Assembly: GCA_030159075.1 (NCBI GenBank)
Contig: BROG01000006.1
Span: forward strand, 3,690,501-3,754,500
Source: Atrina japonica
Taxonomy: Eukaryota; Mollusca; Bivalvia; Pterioida; Pinnidae
DNA: 64,000 nt
Direction of reading: 5' to 3'
The number at the start of each line of letters is the position of its first letter. The stretch's first letter is position 1. Both the position numbers and the translations under genes were made by a program. Under the pieces are notes generated by a model. The model saw only the letters and a list, made by a program, of their open reading frames with translations. It was not told where the DNA came from and searched no databases. Positions 22,401 to 33,239 of the stretch are shown here, piece after piece.

Positions 22401-25400
22401 AACCATTTCAGCAAGGTCAACTGAATGTTTGGAAATCTGACTCAGTGCTGAAAACACTTGTCTCTGTAATGGAAGTGGATTTTTTTTTTCATTTTGAAAA
22501 TAACTATTGTGTGACAATTTAAAAAAAAAAAAATTCTCAAACAACAATTAAAACAAAAGTTGTAAAAGTTTTGTATAAGTAACATAAGATATACATATTT
22601 TTTTCATTTATTGGTGCTGTAATATCAGTAAATGCCTCTAGCCAAGTTAACAGAACTTTTTTCACATTTTTATATGTTAACAGAACTTCACCTGACAATG
22701 TAATTTACATATACATACATGTATATTAATTTTTTTTTTATTCTATATATGCATAACCTGACAGAAGACTTTCTGTTACCTTAAGCTTAGCATCTGGGTT
22801 CAAAATCATCTGAGCTAGATGAGCAATGGCCCCAGCATCAACAACGGTCTGTGCAAGCTCTGGAGAATGTTTGCTTATATCACTGAGAGCTGAAGCAGCA
22901 ATTCTCTTCAGTGAAAGTTCTGGCTCTTGGATACAGAGCACAAGAAGTGGAACAGCTCCAGCATCTACAACAGCTTGAGCAAGCTCTGAAACAAAATTAA
23001 GTACTGTGCTTGAAAAAAAATGGATTAACTCAATAAAAACATAGACAATCTCTTACTTCATTCCTGCGACACATTCTCATTTTTCCTCTAAATATGTCCG
23101 ATTTTTTTTTTTTTTGCATATGTTTTCATAATTTGTAAGTTACAGTAAAACCTGCTTTAGCAACCACCTGTGTATAAAGACTGCCTGGTCATAAAGACCA
23201 TTTTTTTTTTTGCTGCTCCCAATAGTATATGTACCATTTGTGTACAAATCAACCTCTATATAAAGACCACCTCCCAATAAAGACTGGTTTTGTTGTGTTC
23301 CTAAGGGGTTCTTTATATACAATTTTCACTGTATATTAAACACTAGGTCAAATGTGTAGTGTATTATTTATATGAAAAATACTTGACCACATATAAATGC
23401 AGGGACATTTGGATTGTTTCAACATAACTTTTTGTTTAAAACTATAACTGCATAATAATTTTGATTGAGTAAAATACAATAATCATGTATATTACGTTGT
23501 GTAGATGAAGTAGAATATTTGAGCTAGATTGTTGAAAAAAATATGATGACTTGATCTTGTGGTCTAGACCCTATAGATGACCTTAAGACTTCATATGTGA
23601 CATTTACCCTAAATATATGAGCCGAAAACCATCACAGAACCTCCAGAAATTTTCATCACAGAACCTCCAGAAATTTTCATCACATAATCTTCAGAAATAT
23701 TCATATGTTGTGGATTTAGTTTCATTAATTACCAATTTGTGAAGGAGTGACTTTATTCTTGTTTGGACAGCAATTCAATTTGGTTACTGATAAATTAAAT
23801 TACCTGCATTATGTCTAGCAATGTATCCTAGAGCCCAGGCAGCTGCTTCTTTAACACCAGGATCAAACTCCTCTAGACATATCACTAATGCATCTAATGC
23901 TCCACAGTCAACAACAGATTGTGCCAGTTGTGGGGAATGTTTAGCCACGGCTCTCAGCACAAAGGCTGCAGCTTTTTTGTAGAATCTCTGGAGGAAATAA
24001 GAATAAAACGTATTGAAGTTAATTGAAATAATTAATTATGATCAACAATATGTTGTATATGCATGTATATCAGTCATAATGTTTACAAAATAACAATAGT
24101 TATTATTTCACAGAATTTAATGATATAATAATATAATGATATACACTTGGATGTCTACAAAAATAAAAGCTTAACTTTTGAATTAATTTCTATTGCTCAA
24201 TACTGACATATGATATAATTCTTTAGGTGTGATATAGATGTTCACTTTCAGTTAACATATATACAAATTTATTCACCAAGAAATGTTTGGGGTATTATCA
24301 CAAATTACATTTTTTAAAAATTCAAACATACATTTTGTTCGGCCAGTGAGTAAACCAACTGTGGAAGAATGTCTCCCTTGACTACAGCTTCAGCAAGGTC
24401 ATCGTTGTAGTTAGCTAGTCTTCCAAGTGCCAAAGCTGCTGTTTGTTGGATGGTGGGGACAATATCCAGCAGAAGTGGTCTGAGAAGGGACATAACTCCG
24501 GCATTCTGCAATGTTTCTATGTTCTGTGGCCTACTGGAAAGCTCTGCCACTGTTTGTACAAACTGGGTTCTAGCTTTTTGATATTGTTCAAAGACTGAAA
24601 ATAGAAAAGAAACAATGGTTCCAGGTATTGGTCTACATTTGGATAACAATGTTATTTTTTAAAAGCAAGAAATTTGGGAATAGTATATACCTAAATAAAA
24701 AAAATCTTTGACTTCAAACTGAACACTTCTGAACTAAACACTAACATAATGACAAAATACATTACTGACGATAACATTCATATGCATGCAGTTTTGATAC
24801 CAACAAGAACTTGAAAATCTTATTTACAGTTTAATACTATTGCTAATGTTTTACGACACAATAATTGTACAGGAAACATATAATCAGTAATCTAATGTCA
24901 TGCCAGTTGTACTTCTGTAGCATATATGTAGTGTTACCATGGCTTTTATATGAATGATGTCTGATAAAAAGGTCATAGTCATATTGCATAGACCAGAAGT
25001 ACTGTACTAACTAGTAACAAATAATAGTCTATGGTTACCTCACAAGTACTGAAGTAGGCCTAAATGGCTAACATTGTCTTGATATTGGAAAACCAGGGCC
25101 AGGGGTGGGGTCTGTAGACTGTTCTTCAATAACCAGTGATAAAGCAAAGTTAGAAATTTTAAAACTTGGATATAAAGGAAAGGGTATATGATATTGTGTG
25201 ATCTCAACATAATGTATTAATGATTGCTGAGTGTGTCAGTGATCGGTATAAACTAAACAAGCCTTTTACAATGTAACTTAAGCCGGCAAAGGCAAAGCTA
25301 CATTAAAAGTTTCTTCTCAATGGCTGACATAGCCATGGACTTATCCAAACTTGTAATATACTGTGACTATGTTTATTTAACATTAACAAATAACAACACT

Positions 25401-25669
25401 GCTGTTATTTTGTCTGTGATCAGTATCTATGCAGTAGCTGTACTACGAATAGCATGTAGTCTGAAGCTAGTCTAATAGACTCGGTAGGTCTACTGCAGTA
25501 GGCTAGTACTAGTAGTATCTGAATCAGATTTTTTTTTAAATCCGGCTAAAACATTAGCAGGTATTAATTTAAAACACAAAATATTTTTTTGCAGAAAAAG
25601 AATCAAGTGATATGCATTTTGTAACATTATCCATAATTATTTACCTTGGAGAACTTGTCTTTGACTCAT
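19428..25669 (-). CDS. SPAG6: Sperm-associated antigen 6 (PF16), armadillo-repeat ciliary central-pair protein
   Basis: Exons in transcription order: 25669-25645, 24594-24332, 23987-23804, 22985-22780, 22463-22290, 21649-21497, 21321-21130, 20665-20403, 19494-19428. They total 1527 nt, 508 residues plus TAA, against about 509 in human. The start MSQRQVLQ and the segments QNIETLQNAGVMSLLR, ALALGRLANYNDDLAEAVVK and PHDSKARRLFVTSGGLKK are near-identical to vertebrate SPAG6. Successive helical armadillo repeats (motifs such as AAAWALGYIARHN, IAKHTPE, AAAWALGQIGRHTPEHA) fill the protein. The family, with Chlamydomonas PF16, holds together the C1 microtubule of the 9+2 axoneme and is needed for flagellar motility. 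The 25 nt first exon and the final exon (ending DQYQPRS) were placed by homology and splice phase. The gene is head to head with CISD3. Confidence 0.97.
19806..19957. mobile_element. 152 bp inverted-repeat element in SPAG6 last intron
   Basis: ACTGGGCCTGACACCATAAA at the left pairs with TTTTATGGTACCGGGCCCTG at the right, and a second pair (ACTTAAGTCT...AGACTTGAGT) lies inside. No coding capacity. Confidence 0.65.
21680..22275. repeat. 31 bp minisatellite in SPAG6 intron 5
   Basis: About 18 units of TTGGTAATCACTCTAAACAT plus ATGTACCATAG or shorter variants, filling almost the whole intron between exons at 22290 and 21649. Unit length varies because the second half is often truncated. Confidence 0.9.
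23142..23333. mobile_element. Tigger/pogo-like short element, GACCACC family
   Basis: TACAGTAAAACCTGCTTTAG at the left and TTTTCACTGTA at the right, with TATAAAGACCACC words. It lies in SPAG6 intron 3. Confidence 0.8.
24600..25640. other. SPAG6 intron 1, no further feature seen
   Basis: AT-rich intron sequence without recognisable repeats or open frames of interest. Confidence 0.6.
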
Positions 25670-25970
25670 TTTGTCTGCTGTTCCTTTACGCCTTTACCGT
25701 TGTTTCTTGTCACAATAACAATCCACACATGTAAACCTTAGTTGCTAAGCAGGTCTGACTAGCAACAATGTAGGTTCGCACTGAATAAATTAAACCACTT
25801 CATTTGCTATTTACGCAAAAGTCATATTTAGGGTTAAATAAAGAAGTAAAGTGGTTCTTTGTTAGACAACTAATATCACACGCGTATGCAAACCACATAT
25901 CTTTATTTCATCAGTTTTGGTTATATCGTATTTTATTTATTTATTTACTTATTAAGTGCGAGCCTTAGAC
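25670..25970. promoter_or_regulatory. Head-to-head promoter interval of SPAG6 and CISD3
   Basis: Only 301 bp separate the SPAG6 start codon (minus strand, 25669) from the CISD3 start codon (plus strand, 25971), so the two genes probably share a bidirectional promoter. No TATA box is obvious. A palindrome at 25741-25766 is the clearest candidate binding site. Transcription start sites cannot be placed from sequence alone. Confidence 0.7.
25741..25766. promoter_or_regulatory. GTTGCTA / TAGCAAC inverted repeat, possible RFX site
   Basis: Perfect 7 bp half-sites GTTGCTA and TAGCAAC are separated by 12 bp, about 72 bp upstream of the SPAG6 start. RFX factors, which control many ciliary genes, bind GTTGCY-type half-sites, normally with 1-3 bp between them. 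The wide spacing makes this imperfect, although GTTGCTAAGCAG on its own resembles a weak X-box. Confidence 0.4.
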
Positions 25971-28900
25971 ATGGCGCTGCTCAGACAGATATCGTGTCCT
26001 TCGAAAATTTTCCAACGTGAATTTGCCCATAATTTCATGAAGGTGATGCTACAAACAATAATTTCATGTTTTGATAATTAATTTTATATATACGGTGCTC
26101 CCGCTTTAATGAATTTGTTCTTTAAAACCACAGTAATCAAGATTTACGCTATATGCACACTGGTCAGTCTGGCACCCGGCTCCCTAATTTCTATTGAAAC
26201 GTCGGTCATGTAAGCATGACCTCGACGTTTCAACAGAAATTACCGGCTCCCCTACCCCGCTTTCTTGACTGTCACACACCCCTTAAGGGTATCCAGCGCG
26301 ACGTCACAGGTTACTACTGGGGAGAATCTATCAATCGTTACACTTACACGCAGTGTAAAGTACTGCTACTACAGTGAAAAGTCACAAACCTTGTTATACA
26401 TGTATCACAGGGGCTCGTATAATATAAACGTAATTTAGAACGCATGCCAGTCGACCGACATATACTTCCGACCCTGTGTATATAGCCCCTGTGGTTATAT
26501 ACATATTTCAACATTACATCGCGAAATCTAAAACATTAGTCAATAGTCTATTTGAAATGCAATTATATATTTTGATTAATATGAACTAAGGCAATGCCTT
26601 GAAAGAGAGTGCAGCTCCTTGTTTTGTGCATGCAGGAAAAAACATTCATCAAGATTGTATCCAATCTCAGGACAGTAAGGCAACACCTTTCCCGCAAAAT
26701 GACATAACATTTAAATTATGATGTGACGTCAGATATTTAGAACATAACTTGCAGTTCCGGTGTTACCATGAACTTCATCTGCAAAACATTTGCTAGTGCA
26801 GTAGTTAAGCACATTGTTGTCAAACTTATTTAGAAGATGACTTCTTAGTGTTCATGGAGAAAGAAAATGAGACTCGTATAGTACGGTATTGCCTGTTTGG
26901 GTAATTTCTAATCAATAAGTTAGTTTGCTTAAATAAAATGAAAAGTTGACTTTCTTTTTATATGTTTAATATGAACTAAAGCAATGCCTTGAAAGAGAGC
27001 GCAGCTCCTTGTTTTGCAAATGTGGGAAAAAGCATTCATTAGGAGTCTATAGCAAAACTTGTCTGGCAAAAGGACATCACAGTTTAATTGTGACGTCAAA
27101 TATTTAAAACATAAGCACTTCTGCGAAAATATGACCATAAAAAGTATCAGAAAGGTTTGATTTTAATAGAGTAACTGGTGAAGTGTCAGGTTTACGTGGT
27201 TCATCGGCGGCCGTATTGGCTTTAGAATATTTTTTAGGTTCTACAGTGTACAGCCTCTGACACAGTCCTGTCACTTTTCTATGTTACGTACATGTATTGT
27301 CTATGAGTTTGCTTTGTGAACGGCCCTCTCTATTATTGATAATTTATAAAATCAACAATTTATAAAGTTTAGCAGGCTTTACATATTGCTAATTATAGTT
27401 AATTTACTTACTTAAGTGGTTAGTTAACTCGGTATTGGTGCTAGTTCTACGGAAACCCATAGGGACCCAATCAATAAGTGGTTAAAGTTAAGTTTTTTAT
27501 TACATCCAACCTATTTCAAAGTTGTCATCACAACTTTTGTGTATAACACTGATGACATAAAAGAAACTTCTGTATTGTTTACTTGTTATACGGTAACTAC
27601 ATCAGCTAAGTTTTTATGAACGACATAACTCATGTAACTTTCATGGTAACCAAATTTCAACATCGTGATAATGAGAGAAAAAACTCACAAAATCAGATTT
27701 TCTTAATAACATATTTTGACAATGATTGAGTAATGTTGTCTTAAATTCTTATTTATACATCATCCTAATGCATAAGAAGATTAGATATGCAAAATAAATA
27801 CTGTTATAAACTTATTTTTTAAAGTACCAAATTAAAGCTTTGACATCATGCTTTCATTGATATCAACATATGCAAATTAACAAATGTTACAAAAAACATA
27901 TATATACATATATACTAAACTGTGCAGTGCAAGCTGACATTCTCAAGAAGAATATTTCCAATATGCAATTTTTATAGTTGTGATACTTTAATTACTTGTG
28001 TACCAAAGTGAAGATGAGACACCATGCTTTCATCTGATATCTGAATATCAATTTATGTGGAGTTTGCAGTGGGAGCTGCTAAAGAAGAGAAATGTTGTTC
28101 CCAAGAAAAAATGTATATCAGTTGATCCCAGAAATACAAAAATTTTACGCTTAAATTTGGTACAAGTAAGTTTATAACAGTAATTATTCCATACATTGAA
28201 GCTTCTGTTTGCGGAGATAACATTACTCAATGAGTCATTGAAACATGTTATTAAGATAAAAATATTTTGATACAGTATTAATGGCTTATGTGTTTGAACG
28301 TTTCTAATTTCTAATTTAATTTCATCAGTTGTAAAATATATAAAATGTTTATACTTTTTATTTATGGAATATAACTTATGTTTTTAGCCACTTTCAACAA
28401 GACAATGTTCTGATGGTTTAGATGATTTGAAGGTCAAACACTATGGGAAGAAAAAGCCACATCCCGAAACTCCCAAATATGGGGAATATCAAGAGAATCC
28501 ACCAAAAGGAAGGGTCCATGATCAGAAACCTTTCAGAATGGAATTAATAGCTGATAAAAGGTATTCATGGTGTACATGTGGATACAGCAAAAATCAGGTC
28601 AGTACTTCACCTAATGTTCATTAAAAATATACCATACAATTAAGAGCATATGTTTTCATATTTAATTTTTGTTGTTGTCGTTGTTTTTGTGTGGACATTT
28701 AATTTTGGCTTTTTTTATGTTTTATGATATGACACCATTTAATAGTTTTATTTGACAAGAATATACTGGTATTTTTATTTTTGTACACATAGCTATATGC
28801 ATTTTATATACATGTAGTTCAATGACCTCATAAGGTATCCAAGGTTAACTATTTTTTAAAGTGGCATTAGTTTTGTCGTTGTTTTTTCAAGAAAAATATT

Positions 28901-31682
28901 TTTCCTCTGTAACATACACCGGGGGTCTGCCAAGCACATCACATCAGATTGTCACCCATCAAGATGCTGACCTTTCTCGCCATTGATGAACTTCATTACA
29001 CAGGGATCTCCTTGACCTGTTTTATGATGGCGCTGTGCCATCATTAAATTTTCTTGCACCATTGTTAAATTGTCTGTGCCATCATTAAATTTCCAAGTGC
29101 CATCGTTAAATCAACAATCGCCATCCTAATATACAATGTACTGTAGTGTAGCCTAAACAAATTTGTTATCGTTTTCGGTGTTATTCACTTTCATTCAAGC
29201 TTATTTATCAGTAATTTTGGAGAAATAATATACAGATGAATTAACGTCATGTGGTATAGTCCTGTCAATAGAAGCCAACAACCAACAAAATCTTTCGGCA
29301 ATTTTCATGAAAATGCCGATTTTTATGTACAGTGCCACGGCTATTACTAAAATTATTCATCTGTACACAAACTTAAAAAAAAAGGTCTATAAATTTTATT
29401 TGCATTTTGATTCTAGGTTTAAAAAGTTTTTAAATATTGATGTTATTTCACTGAAAGATACATATGCATAAATTTGACTGATTTATAAATTAATGTCAGT
29501 GTGCATGGTGTAAAAGTCTGTGTCATCAACAGTACAAAAATGCTTTTACCCTCAGCTAATCTACATACTTGTTTTAATCATACATGTATAGTGATTAATT
29601 GAAGTGTAATGATTTTATCAATAAAATCATAAATTTTTTATACTTTATATTTCATTAATATGATATTGTACATTCATTATATCAATTGTAATATTTTCAG
29701 TGAAGGAATAGATCAAATTCACTTTTTTCAACAGATGTCAGAGCATAAATAAATAAATAAATTCAAATGAAATCGTAAAAGTCGCGACTTATATTTTTTC
29801 GGCGGGTGTGTAGTAGGAGTTTGGGGGCGGTTGTTCGAGTGGAGTTGAAGATTGCTCCATCGTTAAATTTACATCCATGGAGATCCCTGTTACATGCTAA
29901 CCATCCAGCCACAAAAGCTAGCTATTGGACTAGACAATTAATCTGCCTATATTCATGACAGCAGGGCTTGAATTTAACGTTTTTTCCCCAAGTGGCCCAT
30001 AGAGCCAGTAGCATAAAAATCGACTAGCCCCATCAAACTTCAAAAGAAATAATTTTTGGATATATTTAATCGGTAAAGAATAAACAACTATAACACGTTA
30101 GGACAAGACAGGATATTCTTAGTTTGTATTAAAGATGAGATAGATTATCCTGTAAGATTTACATACATATAACAATTATTGAAAAAGAGCACTTATACTG
30201 ACTTATTTCTTTTACTAGACAATGGGGCCAGTACAGACGAGAAATATACTAGCCTGACCTATTATTTACTGGCCATGGGACAGTGGACCAGTGCTTATTT
30301 CGAGCCCTGGATTGTTACACATGTTACACCACACCCTCCGCCGACAAGCTTCGTTCCGAAGCTTCATGGGTTCAACCTGAAATCCACCACTTAAACTATG
30401 ATCTTAAGCTGAACACCCAGCATTTCAGGCTCTCTCACTGCCACCAAATGTAACGTGCTTGGGGGTCTTGGAGTGCATCATATCAGATTGTCACCCATAC
30501 AGATGCTGACCATTCTTGCCATTGATGAACTTCATTACATGAATATTAACACTAACCTTTCAGCCACAAAAGCTAGCTATTGGACTAAACAGTTAATTTG
30601 CCAATATCCATCACTGTTACACCATAGATTGATATACAAGAAAACAAGTTATTGAGCAGAAACTGTTTCTGCAAAAACTTCAAGGGGCCATAACTCTATA
30701 TATAAAACTGGCAAAAAATTTTGGTTTTCAAACTTGGCCTAGCTTTTATGGCAATAAACTTTCTTATAAAATTTCGAATTAATCTGTTGAAAATTACTAA
30801 AGTTATTGAGCGGAAACTGTTTTGCAAATCTACAAGGGGCCATAACTACGTAAATAATTGGCGAAAAATTTTGGTTATTGAACTTGTGCGAGCTTTTAGG
30901 GCAATAAATCTTCTCATAAAAATTCAAATTAATCTGTTGAAAATTACTCAAGTTATTGGTCAGAAATTGTTTCTGCAAATCTTCAAGGGGTCATAACTCC
31001 ATTTATAACTGGGAAAAAGTTTGGTTTTCAAACTTGGTTGAGTTTTTTATGGCCCGCCCGGCCGCCCTCCAATGTGATAACATAATACTGCCCGTCTTTC
31101 AATGGGTGTATTAAAAAGAGATATACACAGGCATAAAAATTCTTAAATTCCTATATATTTTGTAAAAATTGCTTGAGATACCCAGTTTGGCAATTATCCT
31201 CTTGCATTGATCAATTCAACTTTAATATTTGTATATATGCATACCACACTGGACCTGACCTCATCTTCACAAAATATATAGTAATATGTCTCTTTTTTAT
31301 ACTTTGTTATTGTACACCAAGTACTAGTTTTAAAAGAAGAAAAGAATCTTTCTTTTTTTTATTTTGGTAAACACAACTACTGCCACAGAATAAACTGCTC
31401 ATCAAAATAGTTGTGTTTCACACTTTGTAAGTGGTACATACATGATGTACGTATGATCTTTGTTAATGTTTTCTATCACTCATTTCCTTCTATTTTCAGC
31501 CATTTTGTGATGGTTCACACAAGTCATTAGTGAGAGACAAACAAGTCAGTGTTCATTTTCATCCTCACAGATTCAAAGTGGAAGAAACTAAAGACTACTG
31601 GTTATGTAACTGTAAACAAACTGAAAATAGACCATTTTGTGATGGCTCACATAAAGCTTTAGTGAAGGCTAAAAACCAGTGA
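25971..31682 (+). CDS. CISD3: CDGSH iron-sulfur domain-containing protein 3, mitochondrial-type
   Basis: Exons: 25971-26042, 28070-28165, 28388-28597, 31500-31682; 186 residues plus TGA. Two CDGSH domains of the CxCx2(S/T)x3PxCDG(S/T)H type are complete: WCTCGYSKNQPFCDGSH, interrupted by the last intron after the Q, and LCNCKQTENRPFCDGSH near the C-terminus. Each has three Cys and one His to bind a 2Fe-2S cluster. Two domains in one chain and no membrane anchor mark the CISD3/MiNT class rather than CISD1 or CISD2. The N-terminus (MALLRQISCPSKIFQREF) is basic and amphipathic, as in matrix-targeting peptides. At 186 residues it is longer than human CISD3 (about 127); the extra length is in exons 2 and 3 before the first cluster. 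The role in iron-sulfur or redox homeostasis is taken from the family. Confidence 0.95.
26176..26251. mobile_element. 58 bp foldback flanked by a 9 bp direct repeat
   Basis: A hairpin at 26185-26242 has arms of about 27 bp (TAATTTCTATTGAAACGTCG and its near-perfect inverse) and a 4 bp loop. It is bounded on both sides by CCGGCTCCC (26176-26184 and 26243-26251). It lies in CISD3 intron 1, about 140 bp after exon 1. Confidence 0.7.
26399..26503. mobile_element. Short inverted-repeat element in CISD3 intron 1
   Basis: TGTATCACAGGGGCTCGTAT at the left pairs with AGCCCCTGTGGTTATATACA at the right around a 60 bp centre. Confidence 0.6.
26577..27140. repeat. Diverged direct duplication in CISD3 intron 1
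   Basis: Two copies about 387 bp apart (26577-26760 and 26964-27120) share GCAATGCCTTGAAAGAGAG, GCAGCTCCTTGTTTTG and the following 130 bp, including GTGACGTCA. The spacer is not duplicated. Confidence 0.8.
28915..29960. repeat. Dispersed repeat interrupted by an 889 bp element
   Basis: The two outer parts (28915-29000 and 29890-29960) match an uninterrupted relative at 30455-30612 and a diverged one at 50683-50815. Shared words are CATCAGATTGTCACCCAT, AGATGCTGACC and CCACAAAAGCTAGCTATTGG. Confidence 0.8.
29001..29889. mobile_element. 889 bp inverted-repeat element with TTACA target duplication
   Basis: Ends CAGGGATCTCC and GGAGATCCCTG are perfect 11 bp inverted repeats, flanked by TTACA on both sides (28996-29000 and 29890-29894). 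The related sequence near 30530 has a single CATTACATG, serving as an empty site. Near both ends the words CCATCATTAAATTT or CCATCGTTAAATTT recur. No transposase frame is visible, so it is non-autonomous. Confidence 0.8.
30455..30612. repeat. Uninterrupted copy of the 28915 repeat
   Basis: Contains CTTGGGGGTCTTGGAGTGCA and CAGCCACAAAAGCTAGCTAT in the same order as the interrupted copy, with no insertion. It lies in CISD3 intron 3. Confidence 0.8.
30635..31050. repeat. About 122 bp tandem repeat, 3 copies
   Basis: Each unit carries CAGAAACTGTTTCTGCAAA, AAGGGGCCATAACTC and ATTAATCTGTTGAAAATTAC in the same order. Small open frames on both strands come from the repeat. Confidence 0.85.
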
Positions 31683-31796
31683 CAAGACAGTATATGTCAG
31701 CAATATAAGGGTACATACGTACAGAGTGTGACGCCTTAGTTCTGTGCGACAGATCTATGGAAGGATTATTAATTATTTTTATTATGCTTTTTTCTG

Positions 31797-31802
31797 AATA
31801 AA
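31797..31802 (+). terminator. Polyadenylation signal AATAAA for CISD3
   Basis: A canonical AATAAA lies 115 bp after the CISD3 stop codon and is the first one downstream on that strand, so the 3' UTR is probably short. The cleavage site itself is not visible. Confidence 0.6.
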
Positions 31803-32103
31803 ATGTAATTACCGGTATGGTTTTACATACATAAAGCGTCTTCAAGGAATGAAAGTTGCACTTTCACACCCCCTCCCATAAAAAAAAATAAAAAAGAGAG
31901 AATGTTCAACTTCAACATAAGATATTGTTATAAGCTAAAGAGAATTAGTCATTAATTAATCATAGTCATTGTTTGAAAATTGCACCCCTAATCAAATTTT
32001 TATTTTTGAAGGCTTCTAAATCAGATTGTGAGGTTTTTATATGAACCGTATAAACCTTAGCAAAAATTACGTTAAGTATATTTTTTCAAAGTCATTTTGG
32101 TTA

Positions 32104-32265
32104 TACAGTAAAACCTGCTTTAGCAACCACCTGTGTATGAAGACCACCTGTTGTCCCCAATAGTACCATTTGTGTACAAATCAACCCCTTTATAAAGACC
32201 ACTTCCCTATAAAGACTGGTTTTGTTGTGTCCCTAAGGGGTCTTTATATAACAAGTTTCACTGCA
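32104..32265. mobile_element. Tigger/pogo-like short element, GACCACC family
   Basis: Begins TACAGTAAAACCTGCTTTAG and ends CAAGTTTCACTGCA. It is slightly shortened inside relative to the copy at 23142. It lies 420 bp after the CISD3 stop. Confidence 0.8.
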
Positions 32266-32366
32266 TTAAGATCATCAAGAAATTACCATTATATCAGCTT
32301 ATGAAAACTTGAAATGTTACTGTACACAAATGTAGATTACAACAGAAATATCTGTGGACAAGCAAC

Positions 32367-32748
32367 TACCATAAATTGGGATATTTTGGCATTGCTAAAA
32401 TTTGGCCACTTTGGTCATAAAATGAAGGGTTATTATTTGGCCAGTCAAATTTTGGCCATTTATGTTTATATCATGGGCCTACCATCAAACCTTGGTCTTA
32501 CTGTATCAAACATTCCAGGTGGTTGAAATGTTAAGATATTAAAAAGTACTGAATAATTTGAATTGCTATGTCACATAGCACTTATTAAGATTAAAATTTA
32601 CACAGTGTTATTTTAAAAATCCCTTGTTTGTTCATCAAAACCACTAAAATATTTTTAAAAAGCATCAGCGGAAATATTGTGTACATAACTTGGATGGTTT
32701 AATTTTGAATAGGGTTAAACAATGGCCAAAATATCCCAATTTACGATA
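32367..32748. mobile_element. Inverted-repeat element, TTGGGATATTTTGGC family
   Basis: Second copy of the element at 11806-12208, in the same orientation, with ends ACCATAAATTGGGATATTTT and CCAAAATATCCCAATTTACG. Confidence 0.85.
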
Positions 32749-32782
32749 AAGTTGGTTGTTAATGTTGCTGCATACCTAAAAA

Positions 32783-33005
32783 TATTCGCTCTCGTTTGAT
32801 TTTCACCATTTTTGCCCATAGGTGAGAGGTCGAATTTCAAATGAAAGAGATATTTTGAAGCTGAATAATTGAAGCAAGGACGTACAAGCCATCCATGACT
32901 GGCACGACAGTATGGTGATTTAGGGGTAAATATGTTTTCTGTAGTAAAAAGGGCAAATATAACTGGGGGCGAAAATAACCCGGAGGCAAAAATTTTCAGG
33001 TATGC
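32783..33005. mobile_element. Inverted-repeat element, TTTTCGCCC family
   Basis: Begins near GCATACCTAAAAATATTCGC and ends GCAAAAATTTTCAGGTATGC. It shares AGGTGAGAGG and GAAAGGGCAAA-type words with the copy at 14817. Confidence 0.65.
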
Positions 33006-33239
33006 AATAGTACCATAAATAAAAAAGGTAAGAGTAATTTGTATTACATAACAATTTTATTAACCGACTATTTAACAATTAAAGTGATATGTATAACAAA
33101 ACAGCATGTGTATCTATATATCATACACTGGTCAACAAAGTCAATGACAGGGTCTTTTGGAAAGGGAGATAATGCAGTCCTCCGTTCCATGTACATAGAA
33201 ATTGTAATCACTAGAGTTGACATTATAATGTGAGGGTCT

